A stretch of 64,000 nt of DNA from Manduca sexta (taxonomy: Eukaryota > Arthropoda > Insecta > Lepidoptera > Sphingidae), in the NCBI RefSeq assembly GCF_014839805.1, contig NC_051142.1, positions 744,001 to 808,000 on the forward strand, written 5' to 3'. The notes below the pieces were generated by a model, which was not told the DNA's origin, made no database searches, and saw only the letters and a program-made list of their open reading frames with translations. The translations under genes were made by a program, and so were the position numbers. This document shows, one piece after another, positions 1 to 11,254 of the stretch (the first letter of the stretch is position 1; each line of letters starts with the position of its first letter).

Positions 1-1560
1 AGAACATAACTTCCTCTTAACGCTTTCTATAAGTCAACAGAATGTTGATTCGGAACACTGTGTCGTTTCGATTCATACTTTCGATTTTCACGTTTGAAAA
101 GGTAAACGCTTTGATAGTATAATAACGCAATTTCCGTAATAGTTCCAATTTTAATGCTGTTACAACCTATTATTAGGTGCATTTCTATTGATAGTACTAT
201 CTGAGATTAACCTTTGTATAATATAATTTGTAGATGTTAGCACTTAGGCAATTTCACTGATTACACGAAAGGCAAAAGTAAAACTTGCGTCACGACAGTT
301 TTCTATAAAATATTGCGATCATTCCCGTTTATTCGCGCTGCAGACAAGAAATATTAATTACTTCTTTGATTTTCCATAAAATATTCGTATAACACATGTA
401 TACTATAATAACTAGAAAAAATATGATGAATAAAACTGATCATTAAAATTCCAGACAATATGGCAAAGGAATTCACAAACAGCCACAAAAAACACCTACA
501 CAAAAAGTTCGGTCATCTAAAGAATGCAGTCAATATAAGTTATAGAGAATTCAAAAAGAGAATCACATATCCTGTTTTGACTTCATAAAGAGTAAAAACA
601 TCACCAGAATCGGGTTAAAAGGATGTTTTGAAATACATTGCGGCATTTTTTATTTGACAAGTGTTGATATTTTAAATGGCTGTTTTGCGTCAGAGGTGTT
701 TGTGTTCTATTAATTCTCCTTAACATTTTGTGTATCTATTTCTGGATCATTATAGCGCTATATAACTAAAAATATCGTTCGTTTCTTTTAATAATAGCGT
801 TACTTAGTAATTATTTTATATTTGTAGGAGCGGGAAATCATTAGGCCCACGCTACTAAATAAAATATTAATATTTCATGTTGCTTGTTGACGTTCAAGAA
901 AGCAGAGAATAAATCATACCTGTCATTATTAAAAATATATATTAAACTCATTGGCCTATCTTATTTATAAATAAATTCACTGGCCCAATTAGGATTTATG
1001 CAACAACTTAATATTCTACAAATTAATTAAAACATAGATTATTCAAATTTATTTTGATCAATCCCAAGCCCAATTAACTACACTTATCCTAACTAAACTT
1101 TAAAACGCAGATGGCACAAAAACCAGCACAGCAACAAACAGAATAGTTATTTGTCGTAAATTCCAATAATAATTGCCCTCAATTTGTGTAATGCGTTGCT
1201 TTTGCACGATACTGAACATTATACCTGCTGTACGCGCACTTATCTAGGTCAATGCTTAGCCGAAAAGGTAAAAGGTTGGTTGGCCGGTTGATAATATTCC
1301 ACCTTGTACATTTTAAATTAAATTCTTTGAATTTTATGGCTAGTAAACATAAATATTAAATGTTTTAATAATTATATAAATATTTGTAATAAATACAAGT
1401 TAGATTTGTTTTCTTGAATTTCAAAATGCAACATGAAATATTAATAATTTAGTAGCGTGCGCCTAATGATTTCCCGCTCGCACAAATATAAAATAAATAT
1501 TAAGAAACGCTATTATTAAAAAAAATGTACGATATATTTTAAGTTATATAACGCTATATA

Positions 1561-1879
1561 ATAATAATAATATCAGCCCTGTATTATATACTTGCCCACT
1601 GCTGAGCACGGGCCTCCTCTACTACTGAGAGGGATTAGGCCACCGCGCTGGCCTAGTGCGGATTGGTAGACTTCACACACCTTCGAAATTCCTATAGAGA
1701 ACTTCTCAGATGTGCAGGTTTCCTCACGATGTTTTCCTTCACCGTTAAAGCGAACGATTAATTCTCAAAGATTACACACATGATTTTAGAAAAGTCAGAG
1801 GTGTGTGCCCTTCGGATTTGAACCTGCGGAAATTCGTCTTGGCAGTCCGTTCTACACCCAACTAGACTATCGCCGCTAA
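1561..1879 (-). repeat. tRNA-derived SINE, near full length
   Basis: Read on the minus strand, the head at 1879 carries a tRNA-like A box (TAGTCTAGTTGG) and B box (GGTTCAAATCC). The body includes the line 'gaggcccgtgctcagcagtgggcaagtat' type sequence, and the element ends in an ATT-repeat tail at about 1561-1572. Related pieces occur at 5690-5786 and 59885-60020. Confidence 0.75.
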
Positions 1880-1977
1880 CGCTATAATGATTAAAAAATA
1901 GGTGTATCAAATATGAAGAAGAAATAATTGATCACTAATGATATATTTTTATAAATAAAACTATTTATTATATATTA

Positions 1978-2107
1978 TTCTTCGTCCTCCCCGTGACCAT
2001 AAACGCTGCAACGTCTTCGAAACGTCAGGAGAAAACTATAATATAGTAAACCGCCAAAAATCCGAAAAACAGTTTTATTCTTATGTCTAACATTCGCATA
2101 AACGTAT
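1978..2107. repeat. Foldback-family right half
   Basis: 'ccgtgaccataaacgctgca', 'cgtcttcgaaacgtcaggag', 'aaaaatccgaaaaacagttt' and 'tgtctaacattcgcataaac' follow the order of the family's right half. Confidence 0.6.
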
Positions 2108-2854
2108 AAAATCATTACGATATATTTCTGATAATTTTAATTGCAATATTTGTATATTTTTATACAAATCATTCATCTAGGGACCATGACACAGCTCTTT
2201 AACGAAATAATGATTAATATATACTATAATTGGTCCTCAATATAAGAATTTGTCAACTTATTTTGGTGAGTCCTTGGTCAGTACACGAATAAGTCATATT
2301 TAAAAAAAAATAATACATAATTTTGTTATTGCTTTTTTTTCACCGAATTCTGAACAGACTCCGCCTATTAAATCCTCATTATTAAAAAAAAAGAGATTTC
2401 AACCCATATAAGTCTTATAATCAATACATACTAAAGTATTGTCAATCATAATTATTTTTGCGTTATATTTAAAGAATTCTAACATACTAACACGAATACG
2501 ACACGGTGTGCGCATTCGGCAACTTTCGCATTTCGCCACGATCAGAACTATTTATTGATTTCTTCAGATAATAATTACTAGTTAAATAATGCGAACATTG
2601 TTTTCCGTCAAGTACTGCACTAATTAAATCAACTGAATAGCATATCGCCTGCATAGTTCAGTCAGCGTTGCCTAATTGCTATGTCGACTAGTTCAATTAC
2701 GCTTTGTTAGCTTTCATTGATGTGGGTACCTATTATGAGAAGTCTATTAATTTCTAATGGAAATGTTTCTTCAAAATGTTAAATGGAGTGCTTCGCTGAC
2801 GTATTTGTATTGCGTCGTTGGTAAGGATTATCGGTCTGAGGTGTCAGGCAAATA

Positions 2855-3192
2855 TGATTTTTGGGTTTCCTGCTCAGTATCAGAATCAAAATTTATGCTC
2901 GATATGGCGATAAGCTCACCCTCCATCACATAATATTGTCTTTTTTTTATTGCCTTTGAAAGCAAGGGAGCTACTGCCTCACCTGATAGTAAGTGGCCTC
3001 CGTCGCTCTTGGATACCGGTCATGTCTTAAGCACGGCCAACTCGCCTTCTTCCGTGAAATCAATATGGGCAATCAGCATAAGACGGAAAGCAAATAGCAT
3101 AAGTGGGTGCTCTGATTGCATCTCTCTCTACCACTTCAGGAAAATAGGTGGGATGTATGTGGTGTGGATGTATCTTGGAATAGTTATATAGG
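2855..3192 (+). repeat. Second-family SINE interrupted by another repeat
   Basis: The left part at about 2855-2937 (ctgctcagtatcagaat, gctcgatatggcgataagctc) and the right part from about 3095 (aagtgggtgctctgatt) match the reference at 32127-32386. The 150 bases between resemble a common lepidopteran repeat tail ending 'actatcaggtgaggcagtag' on the minus strand. Confidence 0.55.
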
Positions 3193-4130
3193 TGGGGTTT
3201 ATACGTAATTTCCGCTAGTATTTTAATAAAGTAGAAAAATAATTGAAAATTATATTATTTGCAACATCTTTACGTAGAATTTGTCAATTATTTCCGTTAC
3301 TAATAAAATTATAAATGAGATACTTATTTTTATATTAAATGTAGTATTTTTAGATACGTCTTTTATTTTAAGGTTATTCAACTACCTATTTTGTGACATT
3401 TGGCATTTGGCAAATGTACTTAACTAATAATTAATTATTATATCATTTGAAGTCAAGAATAATTTCCAATACCTATTAGATCTATAATATAATCAATACC
3501 TATATAGATTTGAATTCATTTTTAAGTAGAATACATTTTTTAAAGTCGCATACTGTCTATGGATTTAATTCCACTGCATATTACTTTTTTATATCTTTAA
3601 TACCATTAACTGTAATTTTACCGTATGTTTTAAGTCATAAACCCAAAAATACATACATACAATTATTATCTATTAAATAAGCGAAACATACAATTACACT
3701 CACTTACACTTCCATAATTACTGAGTAGAACAATTTTTTCGTATAATTCTTTCTTCTTCAAACAAATAAAAAGAAAATAAATTATATTTTTGTTAATGCC
3801 CTTTCTTATTGTACACGTTAGAATAAATCGATAATTTCTTTACAAGAGTTAAATGGTTTTGGATATAAAAAATAGAGATGTTTTTTTCTAAATAATTTGT
3901 AGTTTTCACTTAACGTCTTGGTTTGAATTATAAAAGTGGTGAAAGCCATTCAAGGTTTTTTTTTTTATAGCAAAGATAGAGATAAACTACTTTCAATACG
4001 AGCAAAATACTGTGGCTGATATTATAGATAAGATTGGGTAAGGATAAATTGATAAAAAATCTTATAAAAAACATTCATAAATGTTTAACTACTGGACATA
4101 ATAAGGTTTAACATCTCATGTCTGAGCATG

Positions 4131-4252
4131 GCGAGCGCAGCGGAGTACCGAATAATAATTTGTAATTCAAGGTGTTGGAGGGTGTTTCGCCCATTAATAG
4201 GCGGTCGTATCGCTTACCATCAGGCGAACTGCAATCTTGCCTCGCCATTCAA
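4131..4252 (+). repeat. Dispersed repeat tail
   Basis: Contains 'cgcttaccatcaggcgaact' and 'cgcccattaataggcggtcg', a tail type I recognise from lepidopteran SINE/LINE elements. Exact family not determined. Confidence 0.45.
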
Positions 4253-4379
4253 GAAATAAAATAAAAACATATCGTTCCGATACTTTCTGGCTTACGTTAA
4301 ATAATTTTAGAGCCAGAGGGAATTCACTTTCAAAAAGGTTACTTCACTTATTAGTAATCTCGGATCACAGTGATATCTT

Positions 4380-4512
4380 TTTCTGCTCGATATCAGCCCG
4401 GAGACTAGAATACATGTCCAATATGGCAAAGGTTCGCCATCACATCATGGGGCGAAATAATCATTACTAAAAGTGGATGGACCAGATGCGCCGCTATCCC
4501 TTAGAGGTATAT
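4380..4512 (+). repeat. Truncated second-family SINE
   Basis: Contains 'gctcgatatcagcccgg', 'tccaatatggcaaagg' and 'catcacatcatggggcg', matching the body of 32127-32386; the head is absent. Confidence 0.6.
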
Positions 4513-5689
4513 TGCTCTAAATTGCCGAAAAAAGCGCATATAACAGATAACACCCCACGTGGTTGCTTACGTCGATACGTGCAGTTCTGCACACTTCTCG
4601 TACATTACATAATACTAGTGTGCTTAAAATAACTGCAGCTGATTTACGACTCAATGTTAGTGTTTTCGTTTACGTCTATATCTTGTTAATGTCTAAACGG
4701 GGCGATCAGTTTAACAACCGTCCTTACGCGGTATCTTATTTACTAATACCACGTAGATATTTGCCAGAAATTCAAAATTGTTGGTTAATTTTTGCCAGAA
4801 TTTTTAGATGTTGGTGATTATAGACAATTTAGTTCAAATTTTAGATCAAGGTATTAATAGCTGTATAGATTACATTACGATCTAGAAAACCAATATTTAT
4901 TGAGAAAAATATTATTAATGTCTGAATAAAAGTTTTGTATTTGTATTACAGTGGCGAAAGGTCCATACAACCCATTCTTGCCGGCTTCCCTATTGTAATT
5001 TATGTAAAATTAAATTATCATTAGAACGATTTGCAAACCGCATTTATGCTTATTATTTACTGTTGTACTAAAACATTTATAATATACTATTGACTGGCGA
5101 AAATCTAAAACATTGCTGTGTTCATGTTCTAGTAAACTAAGAGATTACATCTAACTACATCCTAATTATTAGGACTCGGAATCACTGTGACTTGTAGATT
5201 TTCGAGCTTCTAGTAACATGCCTTTGGTGATAAAAACTACTATTTTTTGTTTTATAATTACACTGATGCTATTTACAATCAATAACTTTTTATTATAACT
5301 TAGAAGCCAATATGTTTTTCCCTTGTAGTTTTTACAAAAAAAAACATAAAAGAATTATAGTTGAAATAAGACCTAAATATAAGCATACAGCAGCGGTTGT
5401 TTATCTATGCCTGTATTAGCGCAATATACATTTTACTAAATATAAATAGCTCTAAGATATCTTACTACTTAAAATAACGTTTGCACCAAACAATCACTAG
5501 ATTATTCCATTAACTGAAGATGGCGCATTAACTGCTGATTACGGTGCATCCTGCAACGTCCAACTATTAATCTTATCTTTACCAAATGATGGTTCCGCCA
5601 AACTGGGATTGAACCAGTCGCGTCCAGTTCTGCAAATGTTATATCACATATAAAGGTGCTTTTAAAAAAATATTAGTTTATGTGGATTA

Positions 5690-5786
5690 GTAGAGGAGGC
5701 CCGTGCTCAGTAGTAGAGGAGGCCCGTGCTCAGCAGTGGGCAAGTATACATATAATACAGGGCTGATATTATTATTATTATTATGT
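5690..5786 (+). repeat. Truncated SINE, 3' part with internal duplication
   Basis: Same family as 1561-1879 in the opposite orientation, ending in an ATT-repeat tail. A 22-bp unit (agtagaggaggcccgtgctc) is tandemly duplicated at its 5' edge. Confidence 0.7.
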
Positions 5787-6024
5787 GGATTAACAAAGTT
5801 TTTGCTGTTATTTAAAATGTGAGTTTATTTCTTAAAAATAAAAACAGAAACAGTAGCTCTTTGCAGATGTAGTTTGGCTAAAACCTTTTTATTTATACCT
5901 TTCGATTCAGTCCAGGCATAATATGAATCCTTTGCTATTACTTTAGTTAATTACTCGTGAAGGATATTTGGAAAATAAAAGAAAAACCAGTCATTATTTA
6001 TAAAACGTATCGATATTATTATCT

Positions 6025-6856
6025 TCTATCTATCTATACTTATAATAAATCTGTAGAGAGGTCAATTCTGTACATGAAATATATTTCCAAAATAATAACT
6101 GTCAGGGGGTGATTAGGGATCGATACTGATGCCAAAAATGCAATTAGTAAAATTTTTGTCTGTCTGTCTGTATAACCGTTATAGAAACAAAAACTACTCG
6201 ACGGATTTTAACGAAACTTGGTACAATTATTTGTCATACTCCTGTGCTGGTTATAGTATACTTTTCATCACGCTACAATTAATAGGAGCAGAGCAGTGAA
6301 GGGAAATGTTGGGAAAACGGGAGAAGTTACTCCATTTTTTTAAGCTTCCGTCGCGTGTGCAATCTTAATGGTTAAAGCTACACAGAAATCATGTATTAAA
6401 ATTATGTAAAAAATATCCCACGACAGCATGTGTCTATCTTTTATAGTTGACTCAGAATAACACGTGTAACTCCCGATAGCTTAGCAGTTCGAAGCTTTCT
6501 CATTATATTTGTCTACTCTTACGTTTATAACACTCTCAGTCATCCCTAATTAAAAAAGTTAACATTATTAAATATTCCATAAAAAAGAATCATAGAAATC
6601 GGTATAGAAACACCAAAGTTATACATGAAATACGCTAATAATAAGCCATCATGCGTGAATACTGAATCATGCTATAAGGATTATTTTTGTATATATATAA
6701 GGTCGCGAACGCACAGGCAGGCGGCTTGCTTGGTACCTAGAGGCTAGCGAATCACCTAGCGAGTAGCTTCGTAAAACAAACATTCTCGAACGTTCGCGAC
6801 CGGCTCCATTTTTGAAGTCCGAAATCCACGCGGGCGAAGCTGCGGGCGGAAGCTAG
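6025..6856 (+). mobile_element. Non-autonomous Helitron-like element
   Basis: It starts TCTATC...cttataataaatctgtagagagg and ends with a GC-rich hairpin-capable stretch (gcgggcgaagctgcgggcgg) followed by agCTAG and T, as expected for Helitron insertion between A and T. There is no Rep/helicase open frame. It contains a 101-bp inverted-repeat insert at 6701-6801. Confidence 0.65.
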
Positions 6857-8071
6857 TAGTAAATATATTAAGGTGTTCCACCCGGCAAAACGGCGCGCTA
6901 GACATATTTATAGAAGCTATCTAATCGAAAGTTATAAAACAATACAGAAGAGATAATTATACATCACATTATGATTATGATTTTTTTAACCAAATTATTC
7001 GTAAATCTTTGCATATTTCCACCGCAATTCCTGCGCCGAAACCGAATGATCAAGGTCGTTTCATCGGCAGAGGGTCTTAAGAATCAGTTAAAATACGACA
7101 AATGACTTAATTCGTGAGCACATAAAAGGTACCAGATTAGATGAATACCTACCACCGTACACATTGTCAAAGAGTTAGCAGTCACTTGTTCCAACTCACT
7201 TTCTGGGATCAGTGTAACCGATATGACAATTGACCGTCCAAAAGACAAACATCATTTTGGCAAACGTCGAAACACTTTCCAAGTGGTCAAGATATTTAGA
7301 AACATAAAATTATAGTTGTATTTCAATACCGATGTTACAAATTAAACTGTCGTCTAAAATAACTATCGGTTTGGCAACAGGCGACGCGTCAACACCATGG
7401 TCATGTCGTAACAGTTCGACGCACTTTGTTACGAGCCCGCAGCGCGAATTACAAATGTTAGTAAACACGCGGGCTATAGATAAACAAACGAGCTCATTTC
7501 ATGTAGGTCGAATTTCATTAGATAGTGCAAGGTTTTTATTGTTTTTATTTTATATCAATCAAAGTAATGTAAAATGGATTTGTTTTTAATGGTATTAATT
7601 TAGTATGTATATTTAAATACGGCCTATGTATTGCCTGGCCTAAGAGATTAGCTGTCGTAGTTTAAAAGTTTTATTTTTATTGTTTATGGTTTCAAATTGG
7701 CATGCAATGGAACCTCAGAACATGGAACTTTCCTTAGTTTGTATAATGACTGAATTGGACGCTATAAGTCAAATTCATTAAATACGTTTTTTGCAGGGAA
7801 ACTATAAAATGTTTGAGATTGCATTCGGTTTATTTTACTTACCCATGTTATTTACTATCATAAATTGAATAAGAGAATACCATATTGTATTAACTGCCAT
7901 CAATTTTGAAATTTGAAATGTAATATATTGAATTTGCATTGTAGTGTAAAATAAATGATCACAAACAAAATATCTACGATAGTATTATCTATTTATAAGC
8001 CAAAAAAAGTTAATAGTGCGTAATGTTTTAGCGGGAAAAAACAAAGGAATAATATTATCACCATAGTTCGC

Positions 8072-8085
8072 TAGATGGCGCTGTA
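8072..8085 (+). promoter_or_regulatory. CTCF-like motif
   Basis: TAGATGGCGCTG preceded by ttcgc; 12 of 14 positions fit the CTCF core CCASYAGRKGGCRS. In vivo binding is unknown. Confidence 0.35.
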
Positions 8086-8204
8086 CACCAATATGGCTAT
8101 TGTTTTCTATCCTATCTGCGTTGCAGCACTTACTTTAAAGCTTTGCACATAGTATACAAAAAATTAAGAGCGAACAGTTATTTCGATTAATAAGAGCGTG
8201 GTAA

Positions 8205-8315
8205 ATCGTTGGCACATAACCACAAATTCCCAGAGCGCGCAACGTGCCGAGAATCGAACCCCGGACGGGACCGTTACATCTGTCGGACAGGTGTGAGCAC
8301 GCACGTGACGCATGC
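8205..8315 (-). repeat. tRNA-like SINE fragment
   Basis: The minus strand contains GGGGTTCGATTCTCGGC, a good tRNA B box, within a GC-richer block. A short open frame across it is not a gene. Confidence 0.5.
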
Positions 8316-8589
8316 GACGAATAGCGATTGTGATGCTACGAGTGAAATGGGTGAGATCCGCCTTGTACGGTTAGCTTCGGTGAAAAGAAAGCCGCTTTAC
8401 TGTCTTAAGGAAGATGTTTTGGAATAAACATGTCTACGATTTCGTATTAAACTTATTATTGAGTTAGGGAACTAGAATTATCTGATATCCTGCTTAGATA
8501 ATTGTACACGACTACTGCATTGTATATAACATATGGTATATCCCAGAAATTCCTCATGTTACATCATATACCTTTAACCCTTTACATAG

Positions 8590-8813
8590 GGCACGCAACG
8601 GGTAGTTTTCAAAAGGGAATAAGCCGTTTCTGCAACTTTTTTATTGATGCTCCGCTCCTATTGGTCATTACTTGATGTTATATAGCCTATAGCTTTTCTC
8701 AATAAATGCAACACTAAAAGAATTTTTAAATTCGAACAAGAAGTTCCTGAGATTAGCGCGTTCAAACAAACAAACAAACAAACTCTTCAGCTTTATATAA
8801 TACTAAAGATTAT
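8590..8813 (-). mobile_element. Helitron-like element, 5' part
   Basis: On the minus strand: 'ataaagctgaagagtttgtt', (TTTG)n, 'gaacgcgctaatctcagg', then 'tataggctatataacatcaa'. The same opening words occur at 41763, 46298 and 47645-47815. Confidence 0.6.
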
Positions 8814-9147
8814 ACGCGCAAAGACATGGGCCGACATTTTACCTAATGTCATAGTGAAGCATCACGAAACAATATTGTGTATTGTGTACATACAGAATGA
8901 AACAAAAGTCACGCGTTGATAACACTAATGTGAATTCGTTTAATCGGGCACGCGCCGTGACATACACGCAATAGGTCATTAGTGCATTTCATGGGCCAAG
9001 TTTCAACATTTCGTAAGTGTAGGCTAAAAAAAAAACAAAAAACCGCGATAGAATCCGGAAAATTAGTTTGATTTCAATGTCTAACATTCGCGTAAACATA
9101 AGAAATCATTATGTAGGCTAGACTTCAATTGATATGGACTTAGGTAA

Positions 9148-9290
9148 ACTGTGTGTGTAAAGCGCAGCGCCGGTCGTCCACCCACGAGGTGGACAGATGA
9201 GCTCATAAAAGTCACGGCAGGTTGCTGGATGCGGGCCGCGCTCACTAGGTCGATCTGGCAATCTTTTGGAGGCCCATGTTCAACAGTGGA
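9148..9290 (+). pseudogene. Remnant of a non-LTR retrotransposon reverse-transcriptase C-terminus
   Basis: The frame reads RSAGRPPTRWTDELIKVTAG then CWMRAALTRSIWQSFGGP. This resembles the GRPPxRWxDD...WMRxAxDRxxW tail found at the end of many insect LINE ORF2 proteins. 'ggaggcccatgttcaacagtggac' follows, as is usual at the end of such elements. The polymerase domain is absent and only this tail survives. The resemblance comes from family knowledge, not from a search. Confidence 0.6.
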
Positions 9291-9424
9291 CATGCTGCGG
9301 CTGATGATAAAACTGTGTGAGAATACCTTAGAAAGTACCTCGGAATTTAACGTGGTAAATTGATATTCAATTTTTGAATATTGTATAACTGTATAATTTA
9401 GGTAGATATTGTAAATTTGAAATT

Positions 9425-9512
9425 AAGGACGACGAATATCATAGTCATCCTGGTGACCATGAAGGCTGCAGTCATCGAAACGTTGGGATAAAATTATAAT
9501 ATAAAAAAAGTT
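9425..9512. repeat. Foldback-family right half
   Basis: 'tggtgaccatgaaggctgca', 'gtcatcgaaacgttgggata', ending in an 'aagttttatttcaat' arm. A separate end fragment 'tgtctaacattcgcgtaaac' lies at 9078-9097. Confidence 0.55.
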
Positions 9513-11021
9513 TTATTTCAATTGATAGTATATAACGATATTGTATTATGTGGCACATCTTTTATTTGATACGTTGTTAAATGGTGCGAAAATGTTATAT
9601 TTAGTATCTAATCTTACTAGGTATCCTAATGAAATCGTTTACATTCACTTTACCATTGTTTTCCAAAAAAAGGCGTTAATTTTCCATTTCATTTCGCAAT
9701 TATAATATTTTTATAACTAAAACCCGAAGCACATGATTTGCAAATAAGGCTACAGTTAGACCGATGAGGACGATAACAGGTCAGAATAAAATGGCCACGT
9801 GAATAAAAAACAATACAGCCCGATGGTCAATATTATGCTCAAGCAAGCGCAGTTCCCGTACAATTAACCAACCGAGTGATCACACCGCCCCCTAACGGTT
9901 ACCAAGTAAACTAACGACACCAACATAAAAATAAAACACAATAAAAAATAATCGTAAAAATAAATAATAAAATAAAAGTTTGAGATTGCTTCCGCTAATT
10001 AAAACGTTTGTTAACCTAGTAACGTAATTGCGTTACGTCTTGTTACTTTTATGGTTAGACTTGCTAAAAAAAATATTTTGATACTTAGACTAGTAATAAA
10101 GATATATTGATTATTGGTAGTAGAGCAGCCCACACCGATACATACATGTTATATAAATATTTTTTTAACCATTAATATGATAAAGAACATTTCCCTGCGC
10201 GTTGCGTACCCTACATAAGGGGAATATGCTCATAACGACACAATAATGGTCAAACCAACATCATTAAATATTTTTTCTCTTCCATACACAAACATCAATA
10301 CGATTTAAATTGGACAGAATTCTCTATTAATTATTCGCATTGGGCTGATATTAATTATGAATATGTACAAAGCGTGCCAAGTGACTTACTGGCAAGCTTA
10401 TTTGATAACTATTTCGTAATCTAGAAATATTACCGTGTTACAATGTTGTATCATAAATATAGATGTAGGGTTCGTCGCTAGTTAATATGTACCCCGCCAA
10501 AATAATAGTAAGCGTCTCTCCATTTTTAATTTGCCTTTGAATTATTTTGCATTCTGTCAAGGTTGCCGGTAATGTGGCTGTTTTAGACGGCAATCGTCAA
10601 TATCTTAACTTCTTTGAAAGAATACTTAGCATCAAATAAGTCGTGAGGTGTTTGCCTTGTTAATAAATTCAATGCATTACCGGTTACAAAGTATATAAAT
10701 TATGAAGTCGTGGTGAGACTAAATAATCTGCCAACATCAAAGTTTGGTAATACCGGTGTGAGTAATGAGTATTATAATAATTACATCATCGTATGAGCCA
10801 ACAGACGAGTAGAGAAAGTTTCTTTGTGTGCCACCAACAATGCACTATTATTATTTACTATTATAATTTTATGTTAATAAAGTTTTCTTATTTAAATGTA
10901 GTATTGTATGCCTTTATATTTAATTTTAAATTAATGTGCACTGTGTATTCAAGCACAATGTATTTATTATTTATTTTAGAAAATATAAATCATAATAATT
11001 TCTTGATACTTTAAAATGTAA

Positions 11022-11036
11022 GCCAGCGCCATCTAT
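11022..11036 (-). promoter_or_regulatory. CTCF-like motif upstream of exon 11111
   Basis: The minus strand reads ATAGATGGCGCTGG; 11 of 14 positions fit the CTCF core. Confidence 0.3.
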
Positions 11037-11110
11037 GGTGGAATAGAATAACCAATAATTTAAAATATTATTCCACAATGTATTTTTAATGTTAAATTAT
11101 TTTTCTACAG

Positions 11111-11254
11111 GTGATAATGGCAGCACTCACGCTTTGTACCTCGAGACAATAGTCGAGGAGACGAGCGATGATTTGCGATCCGAACGCTCATCAGCTGCAA
11201 CATGGCTGTCCGACTCAGACGCAGATTCCGTCATCCATGTACGGGCGGCAGCAG
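11111..11254 (+). CDS. Coding exon, acidic/serine-rich segment of the long isoform
   Basis: The acceptor is a pyrimidine tract ending in ctacag and the donor is GCAG|gtattg. The exon is 144 bp and symmetric (phase 1 to phase 1). It encodes 47 full codons beginning DNGSTHALYLETIVEETSDD and containing the acidic run SDSDADS. It opens inside a codon (one base upstream plus GT), so at least one earlier exon exists. It ends with a single G that joins GG at 11740 to make glycine. The phase match with the next exon is the main support. The composition, rich in Asp, Glu and Ser, resembles the start of the following exon. No function can be assigned to it alone. Confidence 0.72.

Larger units (their letters stand above)
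1..11110. other. AT-rich upstream or intronic DNA, no exon supported
   Basis: No open frame here combines credible splice sites with coding-like composition. The exon that must precede 11111 (ending one base into a codon) was not found. It is either a short exon I cannot distinguish or lies upstream of the window. The region holds SINE, Helitron-like and foldback repeats (listed separately) and a retrotransposon remnant at 9148-9290. Confidence 0.6.

Noticed and set aside
3009..3191. 60-codon open frame
   Set aside because: It lies within an interrupted SINE copy.
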